NCBI GenBank assembly: GCA_029213025.1
Contig: JARGOZ010000027.1
Location: 1 to 53,896, forward strand
Reading direction: 5' to 3'
Length of the DNA: 53,896 nucleotides
Source: Verrucomicrobiales bacterium
GTDB taxonomy: Bacteria > Verrucomicrobiota > Verrucomicrobiia > Verrucomicrobiales > DEV007
The position numbers and the translations under genes were made by a program. The notes beneath the pieces are model-generated. The model saw only the letters and a list, made by a program, of their open reading frames with translations. It did no database searches and was not told the DNA's origin. Shown piece by piece: positions 36,227 to 45,887 of this stretch (within the stretch, counting starts at the first letter, position 1; each line of letters opens with the position of its first letter).

Positions 36227-39200
36227 TTTCTAAGCTGCCTACTCGGCAGTGAACGGCGGCGTCTTTGGCGGTATGCAGATCGATGATTTCTAAGCTGCCT
36301 ACTCGGCAGTGAACCCACCATTGAGTTGGCCATGAAATTCGCGGCTTTTCTAAGCTGCCTACTCGGCAGTGAACTTCTGGAGGGGCTTTTGCGGGATCTG
36401 GCGTATTTTCTAAGCTGCCTACTCGGCAGTGAACCCGCAGCCGGAAGCTCTTCCGTCTCGGCGGTATTTCTAAGCTGCCTACTCGGCAGTGAACATTTGC
36501 TGGATGGTTTCGAATTGTTCGTCGGTTTTCTAAGCTGCCTACTCGGCAGTGAACGATATCCGGGAGTTTCATCGTTCCCTCATCGCTTTCTAAGCTGCCT
36601 ACTCGGCAGTGAACGAAAACCTGCTCGGCGTGCCGCGCGGCTGGATTTTCTAAGCTGCCTACTCGGCAGTGAACGATATCGGCACTACCTGGTCTTTTGT
36701 GATTTGTTTCTAAGCTGCCTACTCGGCAGTGAACGGTGTGCTGTATAAGAATGTGTCCGGTGCTACTTTCTAAGCTGCCTAATCGGCAGTGAACAATTCC
36801 AAGGAACACTAGGATCTACATACAACTTTCTAAGCTGCCTACTCGGCAGTGAACGCTGGAGCCGCCAGCCTCGCTCACTGTGTAGCTTTCTAAGCTGCCT
36901 ACTCGGCAATGAACGTGCCGGTCCCCGCTTTGTCGGGACAAGCGGATTTCTAAGCTGCCTACTCGGCAGTGAACTATCGTCGGGAGGGATGGACGAAAAG
37001 GTTTTATTTCTAAGCTGCCTACTCGGCAGTGAACGCACAAATTGGGCGACGACTCAAGACCGTAGCTTTCTAAGCTGCCTACTCGGCAGTGAACACGCTG
37101 ATCCTCGCTGTGATCTCGTGGCTGATTTTCTAAGCTGCCTACTCGGCAGTGAACTCCTCCTTATGATACCGGGTATGGTTACACCTTTTCTAAGCTGCCT
37201 ACTCGGCAGTGAACATTTTCCGGCCCTCTGCGAGGATCTCCCGGTTTTTCTAAGCTGCCTACTCGGCAGTGAACGGCGCAGCGAACCGCACCGCTTGCGG
37301 ATCGATTTTCTAAGCTGCCTACTCGGCAGTGAACATCACACGGTTGTCTTTCGGCTTGTCTTTTTCTTTCTAAGCTGCCTACTCGGCAGTGAACATGAAG
37401 AGAAAGCCGCGTGGCGCTCCGCTATCTTTCTAAGCTGCCTACTCGGCAGTGAACCTGGCAATCTCTCAAGCGGTTGAATCCTCGCATTTCTAAGCTGCCT
37501 ACTCGGCAGTGAACGAGATGGCTGGTACAATGACGTTGACGCGGAATTTCTAAGCTGCCTACTCGGCAGTGAACTATGTACCAGTCTTCGGTGCCCGAGT
37601 CGTCGATTTCTAAGCTGCCTACTCGGCAGTGAACTCCGACGGAAGTAACGGCAGTGCGGCGTTTGCTTTCTAAGCTGCCTACTCGGCAGTGAACTTGGAG
37701 TTCCGCAATCTGGGAAAACTGGGTATTTTCTAAGCTGCCTACTCGGTAGTGAACACAAAGCGCCGATTGAGCCGGTATGAAAAACGTTTCTAAGCTGCCT
37801 ACTCGGCAGTGAACTGCTGCGCCAGATCGACGAATCGATTGCGGCTTTTCTAAGCTGCCTACTCGGCAGTGAACAGGGAAATGAACAGCCCGGAACTGTT
37901 CGCAGATTTCTAAGCTGCCTACTCGGCAGTGAACATTGTCTTGAGCGCCCATCGAACGCCGTCAGCTTTCTAAGCTGCCTACTCGGCAGTGAACGCGTCC
38001 TTGAACGCGGCGAGTGTTTTCTCGTATTTCTAAGCTGCCTACTCGGCAGTGAACGCGGCGGCACTCGCAGGGATGAATCTCTATAATTTCTAAGCTGCCT
38101 ACTCGGCAGTGAACACACAAAAAGCCCGCGATCAGGGCTGGTCAGATTTCTAAGCTGCCTACTCGGCAGTGAACGCTTATGCCGACCGATACCGGGTGGA
38201 GATCCGTTTCTAAGCTGCCTACTCGGCAGTGAACTTTAAGAGCCAGATCCCACCCGATCAGCTGGATTTCTAAGCTGCCTACTCGGCAGTGAACAACGCG
38301 ACTCTGAACGAGCTCACGCAGAAACTTTTCTAAGCTGCCTACTCGGCAGTGAACTCCATCCCCTGGGCGATAAATTTCCGCGTCGATTTCTAAGCTGCCT
38401 ACTCGGCAGTGAACCTGCGGATGTGGCGAAAGTCCGCCTTGGTCCATTTCTAAGCTGCCTACTCGGCAGTGAACAAAATTGGCCACAAGCCAGGGGATAT
38501 TTTCGCTTTCTAAGCTGCCTACTCGGCAGTGAACGAAACCTGCTATGGACAATAAAGGTTATTATCTTTCTAAGCTGCCTACTCGGCAGTGAACATCCGC
38601 GACAGTGCGGGCGATCTGACGGCGGATTTCTAAGCTGCCTACTCGGCAGTGAACGTAACAAGGTAGCCAGCCAGGGCGTACTATCATTTCTAAGCTGCCT
38701 ACTCGGCAGTGAACAGATTGCTGAGGCTGTAATTGTATCAGAGTTATTTCTAAGCTGCCTACTCGGCAGTGAACGTTCCTGCGTCCGGTTCTGTCGACTG
38801 GGATGTTTTCTAAGCTGCCTACTCGGCAGTGAACTACGTGATCTCGATCGAGTCGCCCAGCTCACGTTTCTAAGCTGCCTACTCGGCAGTGAACGATAAT
38901 CGCGAGTCCGCCACCTGCGGGAGAATTTTCTAAGCTGCCTACTCGGCAGTGAACGCATAATGACCCCGCTTTTCAACAAGATCACTTTTCTAAGCTGCCT
39001 ACTCGGCAGTGAACGGGGCTTTCCATATTTCTCAGCCTCTCTATATTTTCTAAGCTGCCTACTCGGCAGTGAACGATCGGTTTGCCCATTTTTGGAGAGA
39101 CTCACTTTTCTAAGCTGCCTACTCGGCAGTGAACATGTTTACGAAGTTCAAGCTTGAGCTTCCGAATTTCTAAGCTGCCTACTCGGCAGTGAACGAACCG

Positions 39201-42194
39201 CTCCTGAAGCGCCGCAAGCTAAAACTTTTCTAAGCTGCCTACTCGGCAGTGAACAACATAACCGGCGTTTTCACCGTCACCGTCAATTTCTAAGCTGCCT
39301 ACTCGGCAGTGAACACGACTTGCTTTCCAGCTTGCGGGAAGATTTATTTCTAAGCTGCCTACTCGGCAGTGAACATGTGTAATAAGTTCGACCAACCATT
39401 ACCAATTTTCTAAGCTGCCTACTCGGCAGTGAACTCAGCGAACCGTTACGTGGATCAAACGCCATCTTTCTAAGCTGCCTACTCGGCAGTGAACACATTG
39501 TTCAATCAACAGTCTTTTGCATTTTTTTTCTAAGCTGCCTACTCGGCAGTGAACAGGTGTCATGCGGATTAGATGTTGTCGTTCCATTTCTAAGCTGCCT
39601 ACTCGGCAGTGAACAACTAATGTATATACACGCTTTTTAAGGGTGATTTCTAAGCTGCCTACTCGGCAGTGAACCGTCTTGTTAGCCTCTTTGGTCGCTC
39701 ATGTGATTTCTAAGCTGCCTACTCGGCAGTGAACCACAATTGGCAGATTATTGGCAATGAATTCCGTTTCTAAGCTGCCTACTCGGCAGTGAACGCCAGC
39801 TATACCGCCAGTTCCACGAACTCCCCTTTCTAAGCTGCCTACTCGGCAGTGAACGGACCCAGATCACATCGATATCACCTGCTACCTTTCTAAGCTGCCT
39901 ACTCGGCAGTGAACTCCAATCAGACCGCCCGCCGAAACCGGCGATATTTCTAAGCTGCCTACTCGGCAGTGAACACTCATCCGGGGCTGACGCTCCTTAC
40001 GTATGTTTTCTAAGCTGCCTACTCGGCAGTGAACGAGTGCCTGTTGGTGTCCGGCCGGGTTTTTTGTTTCTAAGCTGCCTACTCGGCAGTGAACATGACC
40101 ACACCGCTCCCGCCGGACTTATCACTTTTCTAAGCTGCCTACTCGGCAGTGAACTGGGCATGGGTGTGGTATGGACTTACGTTGTGTTTCTAAGCTGCCT
40201 ACTCGGCAGTGAACCCTGATATACCTCGCAGCCGCCCTTTTCGGCTTTTCTAAGCTGCCTACTCGGCAGTGAACTTGGAATTGCTGGATTTCGGTGAGTG
40301 CCTGTTTTTCTAAGCTGCCTACTCGGCAGTGAACTCCACGCGCACCGTAACCGCTACCGTATCCGATTTCTAAGCTGCCTACTCGGCAGTGAACCGGCGA
40401 ACCGGCGGCACCGGTCTTATCATTTGTTTCTAAGCTGCCTACTCGGCAGTGAACATGCGGGAGCCGTTGGAGTGTTTTCACCCGGATTTCTAAGCTGCCT
40501 ACTCGGCAGTGAACTTGATCTTCAGCGCATCGCCATAGTGATCCCATTTCTAAGCTGCCTACTCGGCAGTGAACATATATTCGCCCATGATCTGGAGCTG
40601 GTCTACTTTCTAAGCTGCCTACTCGGCAGTGAACAGCAATTATAATTGACTTAGTATTATCCCACGTTTCTAAGCTGCCTACTCGGCAGTGAACGATTTT
40701 CGAAACGCAATGACAGATAAAAAGCATTTCTAAGCTGCCTACTCGGCAGTGAACCCGATCTTGAACCGCTTTTAATCGCGTCATTATTTCTAAGCTGCCT
40801 ACTCGGCAGTGAACGGCAGATAGCCCTGCTCCCGCCACTTCTCCCATTTCTAAGCTGCCTACTCGGCAGTGAACGATCTGGCGGAGGTGAAGCGCGGCTG
40901 GCGGGATTTCTAAGCTGCCTACTCGGCAGTGAACTCGGGCGCAGCAGGTTATCCTCACAGGTGATCTTTCTAAGCTGCCTACTCGGCAGTGAACGATGAG
41001 TCGGCTGTTACGCTCCCGGGATTGTATTTCTAAGCTGCCTACTCGGCAGTGAACATTTCACGCCGCAATCTGGAAGTATCGTCTCATTTCTAAGCTGCCT
41101 ACTCGGCAGTGAACTGGGTGACTATCTGTCGACACACACCTTTTATTTTCTAAGCTGCCTACTCGGCAGTGAACGTCGAGCGCTTCCGCGCGCGCCGCTT
41201 TTCTTTTTTCTAAGCTGCCTACTCGGCAGTGAACAGGGACCTACCGGGATTACGCAATATGCGAAGTTTCTAAGCTGCCTACTCGGCAGTGAACAACCAT
41301 TTCGCTATCAGAAAGGGTGTTCCCTTTTTCTAAGCTGCCTACTCGGCAGTGAACTAACTTATCGCCTGTAAACACCTCACTTGTAATTTCTAAGCTGCCT
41401 ACTCGGCAGTGAACATGCCGTTTAGGATGCCCTCTTTGATTGCTATTTTCTAAGCTGCCTACTCGGCAGTGAACTGACGCTCTTTCCTGCACCTCAAATT
41501 CTGCCATTTCTAAGCTGCCTACTCGGCAGTGAACTTTCGCCTAACTCATCAACAAAACTCCCGGTATTTCTAAGCTGCCTACTCGGCAGTGAACATGGGC
41601 GTCCCGATCCGCGTCGAAGTGGTCGATTTCTAAGCTGCCTACTCGGCAGTGAACATCGGCCCGTTTTGTCGTGGGCGAAGGCGGCGTTTCTAAGCTGCCT
41701 ACTCGGCAGTGAACTAGAGGTTCACCCCGTTTCCGGCTTGCCTCAATTTCTAAGCTGCCTACTCGGCAGTGAACCCCAACCGAAACTCACGCGCCCAGAA
41801 ATACCGTTTCTAAGCTGCCTACTCGGCAGTGAACCGTATCGAGTTCGCAGAGCAGTGGCGGCGGATTTTCTAAGCTGCCTACTCGGCAGTGAACACAAAG
41901 TCCCGGTTGTAGGGTCAAAAGAATAATTTCTAAGCTGCCTACTCGGCAGTGAACTCGAGATTCGCCGAAGGTGTCCCCTGGACGATTTTCTAAGCTGCCT
42001 ACTCGGCAGTGAACGAACCGACCTCGACCACATCACCACCGCCATATTTCTAAGCTGCCTACTCGGCAGTGAACTTCCCGATGGTCTACAACCTCAATTA
42101 GTCCGTTTTCTAAGCTGCCTACTCGGCAGTGAACTTAGAGCCGCCTGGACCTTGTGGTAATTTTCTTTTCTAAGCTGCCTACTCGGCAGTGAAC
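36227..42194 (-). CRISPR. Type I-F CRISPR array, 100 repeats of 28 bp and 99 spacers of 32 bp
   Basis: The 28-bp repeat recurs every 60 bp without exception from 36227 to 42194, giving 100 repeats and 99 spacers of exactly 32 bp. Read on the minus strand it starts GTTCACTGCC, has stem CTGCC/GGCAG around loop GAGTA and ends CTTAGAAA, which is the type I-F (Ypest/Csy) repeat; the last 8 nt form the crRNA 5' handle. Transcription is therefore leftward, matching the cas genes, and the leader is at 42195 upward. 97 repeats are identical. Single changes occur at 36782 (loop), 36909 (outer stem pair becomes G-U) and 37747 (breaks the stem), all in the leader-distal quarter. The 28/60-bp phasing leaves frames open across many units, which makes false protein-coding frames. 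Confidence 0.98.
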
Positions 42195-42339
42195 AGGAGT
42201 AAATTCGGGGGAACCTGTTTAAAATCAATATGTTAAAGAACAATTCACCTGAATACCCAAATTTTTACCCGACAGCTTGAACGCCAGTAATCATCAGGGA
42301 TTCAGGGCCCTTTCATTTAAAAGGGTAGTTTTCGGGCAT
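42195..42339 (-). promoter_or_regulatory. CRISPR leader
   Basis: The 145 bp between the cas1 stop and the first (leader-proximal) repeat are A/T-rich and gene-free. On the minus strand the sequence next to the first repeat reads TTGATTTTAAACAGG and onward, with an IHF-type site at 42223-42235. CCCTTT / AAAGGG (42308-42325) form a short hairpin just after cas1. The pre-crRNA promoter is expected here but no clear -35/-10 pair was identified. Confidence 0.8.
42223..42235 (+). promoter_or_regulatory. IHF consensus site in the CRISPR leader
   Basis: AATCAATATGTTA matches the IHF consensus WATCAANNNNTTR at every defined position. It lies 29-41 bp upstream of the first repeat, where IHF bends leader DNA to guide Cas1-Cas2-3 integration in type I-E and I-F systems. 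Such a 13-mer can occur by chance in A/T-rich DNA; its position is the argument. Confidence 0.5.
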
Positions 42340-43308
42340 TCAAAATGGCTCTTCTAAATCAATAGAGCCGCCCAAAGCCTGAGCCTTCACTGAATCAAAC
42401 ATGAAGTTCATCGCGTTGTGATCGGTGAATGCCTGCAGGCATTCTATACGAAATTCCTGCTCACCGAGATTTTGCTTCGCGCCCAGAAAGGCCCAGGGAA
42501 GCACGAGCGCATCTTTGACGAGGTCTGCAACGTCAAACACCAGGGCTCCGCGTCTCGTTTTGCCATGCATAACGGCAAAACCGTGGGGGATACCTAACAC
42601 CCAAAGCGTAGTAGCACCCAAACCGTAAGCGAGGTAATTGCCATGGTTCAAAAAAGCGTTGGCTTTGTCAGCACCATCGTGCTGCCGGGTGAATTTCGAT
42701 TGCCCGGTTGTTCGAGCGGCAAATTTGTAGAGCGACTTTGTCAATGTCGCTTCAAGTTGTAATAATTTGCCCACAGAGGGTGCGTCTGCTATTTCGGAAC
42801 GATTCTTCGAAAAAGCATTCGCTATCACTGGATCCTCCGAGCAGAACCCATGTTCGCGAAGCGTTCTGTCTTTGCTCCAGATCTTTTCGATAAAATCTAA
42901 CCGGGTAAATTGAAACTGCTTCGCTACGCTGAGGCGCTTAGCATCATCCCACCACCAACTGAGCCAGCCCTGGATGTATTCAGTAGGACGATATTCACTC
43001 TGGGGGGACAACCACTCAATTTCGGTTGCCATTAAAAGAGGGGTCGACCCACCGCCGCAAAAACCGACCATCACTCCCGCCGATGCCAATAGCCTCATGG
43101 CTGCCTGTGTGATGGAAGTTCCCGTTCCTAAAAGAAGGCATGTCGTGTTAGCAATCGGAATATTCCAATACTTACTGCCATCGCCCTTGGCATCCTCCAT
43201 AAGATAGAGGACGCGGCCATCCTTTTGCATCACCCGGCATTTCTCGAGATAATAGAGATTGGCCCGCTTGGAATGCAGGATTGCTTTCAGGTTACTGATC
43301 GTTTCCAT
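42340..43308 (-). CDS. cas1: CRISPR-associated integrase Cas1, type I-F
   Basis: 322 residues, the I-F length (about 325). The metal-binding catalytic triad is visible: E186 in KLLQLEATLTKSLYK, H248 in GFAVMHGKTRRGALVFD, and D259/D262 in FDVADLVKD. The N-terminal beta-domain (ANLYYLEKCRVMQKDGRVLYL) and the GGGSTPLLM turn are typical. Cas1 with the Cas2 domain of Cas2-3 integrates new spacers at the leader end. Unusually, cas1 is the last gene of the operon, directly before the leader and 29 bp after cas6f, instead of standing upstream of cas2-3. This places the integrase gene beside its site of action. Confidence 0.96.
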   Translation of the reverse strand: METISNLKAILHSKRANLYYLEKCRVMQKDGRVLYLMEDAKGDGSKYWNIPIANTTCLLLGTGTSITQAAMRLLASAGVMVGFCGGGSTPLLMATEIEWLSPQSEYRPTEYIQGWLSWWWDDAKRLSVAKQFQFTRLDFIEKIWSKDRTLREHGFCSEDPVIANAFSKNRSEIADAPSVGKLLQLEATLTKSLYKFAARTTGQSKFTRQHDGADKANAFLNHGNYLAYGLGATTLWVLGIPHGFAVMHGKTRRGALVFDVADLVKDALVLPWAFLGAKQNLGEQEFRIECLQAFTDHNAMNFMFDSVKAQALGGSIDLEEPF

Positions 43309-43337
43309 CGTGGAATTGTCCGGTAAGATGGATTCAC

Positions 43338-43928
43338 TTAAAAATCCGGAACTGTCGCTCCTTCTTTACTAAGCCCGTAAGTGCTAAATGTGCCAGCAAC
43401 AGATTGAGAGGTCTCTTCTTTTCGAATATAGAGTCGAAATTGATGGCCCGCGCTAAGACTTTGCAATTCAATATACGGAAAGTCCAAGTTGGCGTTATGA
43501 AGCTTCTCCTCGTAAGCGGAAATTTGCTCTTCTGACGGTTGAAAGCGCCTAATAAAACGTCTCAGTTTGGCCGGACTTTGATTTTGCTGAACGCGGTTAA
43601 AGCGAACATTTTTTGAATCGCTTTTACAAGATTGAACTTCGGAGAGGACGAGATAGTCACTGAACCGTTTTAGCCAGGTCCTCAAGTCGAGATGAGATAG
43701 GTTTTCAGTTGATTCGCTAAATACTCTCAATTTTGAACCTAGTGAATTGATTGTAGGATCATCGGGATCGTATTGATAATCGGGAAAACTAACTCCCAAG
43801 CCGGATGGAGAACTGTGTTTTCTAAACTCAACTAATGAAAGATGGAGTTGACAGTAGAACTTACCCCATAGAAACCCCGTTCCGATATCAGAATCGGGAA
43901 GAAATCTCACTTCTTGAAAAAAGTTCAT
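43338..43928 (-). CDS. cas6f: CRISPR RNA endonuclease Cas6f (Csy4)
   Basis: 196 residues, close to the 187 of P. aeruginosa Csy4. H29 (QLHLSLVEF) is at the same residue number as that enzyme's catalytic histidine. An Arg-rich helix (VRFNRVQQNQSPAKLRRFIRRF, about 108-129) corresponds to the helix that enters the major groove of the repeat hairpin. IELQSLSAGHQFRLYI near 153-168 holds the serine of the active site region, and STYGLSKEGATVPDF is the conserved C-terminus. It cleaves pre-crRNA at the 3' base of the CTGCC/GGCAG stem and stays bound to the crRNA. It follows cas7f by 3 bp. Confidence 0.94.
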   Translation of the reverse strand: MNFFQEVRFLPDSDIGTGFLWGKFYCQLHLSLVEFRKHSSPSGLGVSFPDYQYDPDDPTINSLGSKLRVFSESTENLSHLDLRTWLKRFSDYLVLSEVQSCKSDSKNVRFNRVQQNQSPAKLRRFIRRFQPSEEQISAYEEKLHNANLDFPYIELQSLSAGHQFRLYIRKEETSQSVAGTFSTYGLSKEGATVPDF

Positions 43929-43931
43929 ATT

Positions 43932-44963
43932 TTACGATTTTTCTCCAAACACCCCACCTCGAACGAGGACAGCAGCTACAAAATGAGTGTCCTCGATTGA
44001 ACTCAACTCTTCGCCGCGTGACCACTTATCAAACAAACTGTAAAAATCCCTTTTCTCTTTCGGCGTTCGATACGCTTTTCCGAGATTTGTAACTGCACCA
44101 TAAGGTTCAATTGCAATAGCTCCATTAGTGGTTTCAGGATTAGAGAATTCAGTGTACCAGGTATCGATCGATCTTAGAGCGTTACCGACTTTTTGAGAAT
44201 GCAAGGCGGCAGTGCCGTCGACTTGATAGAGAATCTTGCTTTTTTCGCCTTTGCCGTTCGATTTATCGAGGACGAGTTCCTCGCTGGGGTAAACTTCCTG
44301 AGCATGTCCAACCTTAGCAAGACAAGTGACCTCTAAAAGCAGCATTTCTTCCGTTCCGGATAATACATCGGCGATTTGTTTACCTAGATTAGTAATGTTA
44401 GGATCGTCGTGCTTAAAATCGTGCATCCGGTAATCGTGAGCATTGAAGCTCCATGAATTTGACGGGTTGATTAAATCTTTCACCTTCACCGTAATTTGAT
44501 CTGCGCCGACCCGGTTTCGCCAAAGAAAACGAGCGTTAGCAATATTTGTAGCGTAGCGGTTTCCCAGTTCTGAAAAATTCGTTTCTGAAATATACTTTTC
44601 CATCGCAGCTTTATAGCTGTTTCTGAAAGCCAGGTTGTTACAGGCTGATGGAGTTGAAAGATTACCCAAAACCTTTAACGTGAATTTCATCACCAGAGTG
44701 TCAGCATGCGGTGAAAGCGAGCAAGCGTCTACTCTTTGAAGGTTTGCTTTTTCGACCTCTTTATTCAATTTGGCCGGGTCTCCTGCTACTGCTGGTTTGA
44801 GCCGGTTTGAGATCGTGCCTCTTACCGATTTTTCAGTTAACCCGATAGGGGTTAATTGTTCAGGTGCGTCCCAGTTTGTCTCATATAGAAAGGCGTCGGA
44901 GGGAATTAGTTTTTTTTCGAATGCAAGGACGGTTGCTTTGTCGTCTATAATTGCTTTAGCCAT
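43932..44963 (-). CDS. cas7f: Cascade backbone protein Cas7f (Csy3)
   Basis: 343 residues, the Csy3 length. Recognisable family segments are LAFEKKLIPSDAFLYETNW at about 13-31, LTPIGLTEKSVRGTISNR near 36-53, ANARFLWRNRVGADQITVKV near 143-162, and NGAIAIEPYGAVTNLGKAYRTP near 280-301. Six copies coat the 32-nt spacer portion of the crRNA in the type I-F surveillance complex, with a thumb at every sixth nucleotide. It lies 15 bp after cas5f. Confidence 0.93.
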   Translation of the reverse strand: MAKAIIDDKATVLAFEKKLIPSDAFLYETNWDAPEQLTPIGLTEKSVRGTISNRLKPAVAGDPAKLNKEVEKANLQRVDACSLSPHADTLVMKFTLKVLGNLSTPSACNNLAFRNSYKAAMEKYISETNFSELGNRYATNIANARFLWRNRVGADQITVKVKDLINPSNSWSFNAHDYRMHDFKHDDPNITNLGKQIADVLSGTEEMLLLEVTCLAKVGHAQEVYPSEELVLDKSNGKGEKSKILYQVDGTAALHSQKVGNALRSIDTWYTEFSNPETTNGAIAIEPYGAVTNLGKAYRTPKEKRDFYSLFDKWSRGEELSSIEDTHFVAAVLVRGGVFGEKS

Positions 44964-44978
44964 TTTATTATTCAGTTG

Positions 44979-45878
44979 TTAGTTAGTTTGTTTACAAGTG
45001 TACAGATTGTTTTCCGAGTCGAAATGATAGTGCCAAAGAATATCGTCTACGGAAGAAAGGCGATGTGGCATTTTGAATTCACCAAGCGTAACGACTGCCT
45101 CTGCAAATCGGTGAGGTGTTTCAGGGTCCCGTTGATTAAGAGCGGTAGCGGGTTCAGTCAGCGCGTGGAACCCGGTAGCAATAGGGACAATCCAGCCTTT
45201 ATATTTTCGTGATCCCTTGTCCCAGGCGACCTTTTCGTGAGGTTTGTCTTCGTTGGGAAGGGTGCTGCATTTTTGGGTGACTGAAACGGCATCCAGGACA
45301 GCTTCCAGCGCATCTTTGCCTTCCCTCATAGCTTCGATCATCAAGTCGCTTCGCTCTAATAAGGCATAGCCAGGCATAAGGCTCGCTTGTAACCGTTTCG
45401 CCTCTCCAGGATAATTGTCTGAAGTCTTGTCGAGTTTTGCAATTTTGGGTTTCCCCAGCTTTTGAATGACTCCGCCTGCCATTCGCATTTTCAGTAGTTC
45501 AGCGTAAACGGAATCGAGAAACTCGTCGTGTTCAACTGCACTGACTCCTGAAAATTCAATGACGAGAGAAATGGTAAGATGACATTTAGGCTCTTCGACG
45601 AACGATGGTGAATTTCCGTCTTTCTTCAGTGGGTGCCGTTCACCAATCAGGGATGTGACGTAACCCGAACGATGAGCCCGTAACTTAAATTGGTGGGATA
45701 CAACTCCGACTCGAAGGGCATTAAATTTCGAGAACTTCGTATCCGTAAATTTGCGCTGTAAAGCATGAACTGCGCCCAGCCAAGCTGTCATGGCCGGAAA
45801 ACCAACGGTGAACGGACTTGAAAACGCATTGGCGTCTGAGATCACTATTCGAGGAATCGTAAGGATATTTTGAATCAT
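44979..45878 (-). CDS. cas5f: Cascade protein Cas5f (Csy2)
   Basis: 299 residues, slightly shorter than P. aeruginosa Csy2 (about 327). Segments typical of the family are LTIPRIVISDANAFSSPFTVGFPAMTAWLGAVHALQR at 6-42, VVSHQFKLRAHR near 59-70, and LMPGYALLERSDLMIEAM near 170-187. Near the C-terminus, GWIVPIATGFHALTEPATALNQRDPETPHRFAEAVVTLGEF matches the strongly conserved Csy2 block. With Cas8f it caps the 5' handle of the crRNA. It is 9 bp after cas8f. Confidence 0.93.
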   Translation of the reverse strand: MIQNILTIPRIVISDANAFSSPFTVGFPAMTAWLGAVHALQRKFTDTKFSKFNALRVGVVSHQFKLRAHRSGYVTSLIGERHPLKKDGNSPSFVEEPKCHLTISLVIEFSGVSAVEHDEFLDSVYAELLKMRMAGGVIQKLGKPKIAKLDKTSDNYPGEAKRLQASLMPGYALLERSDLMIEAMREGKDALEAVLDAVSVTQKCSTLPNEDKPHEKVAWDKGSRKYKGWIVPIATGFHALTEPATALNQRDPETPHRFAEAVVTLGEFKMPHRLSSVDDILWHYHFDSENNLYTCKQTN

Positions 45879-45887
45879 AAATTTGAA

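Noticed and set aside
36207..42045. Many open frames across the CRISPR array with repeated HCRVGSLE, LSCLLGSE or SLPSRQLR peptides
   Set aside because: They are produced by the 60-bp period (a multiple of three) of the repeat-spacer array and have no coding value.
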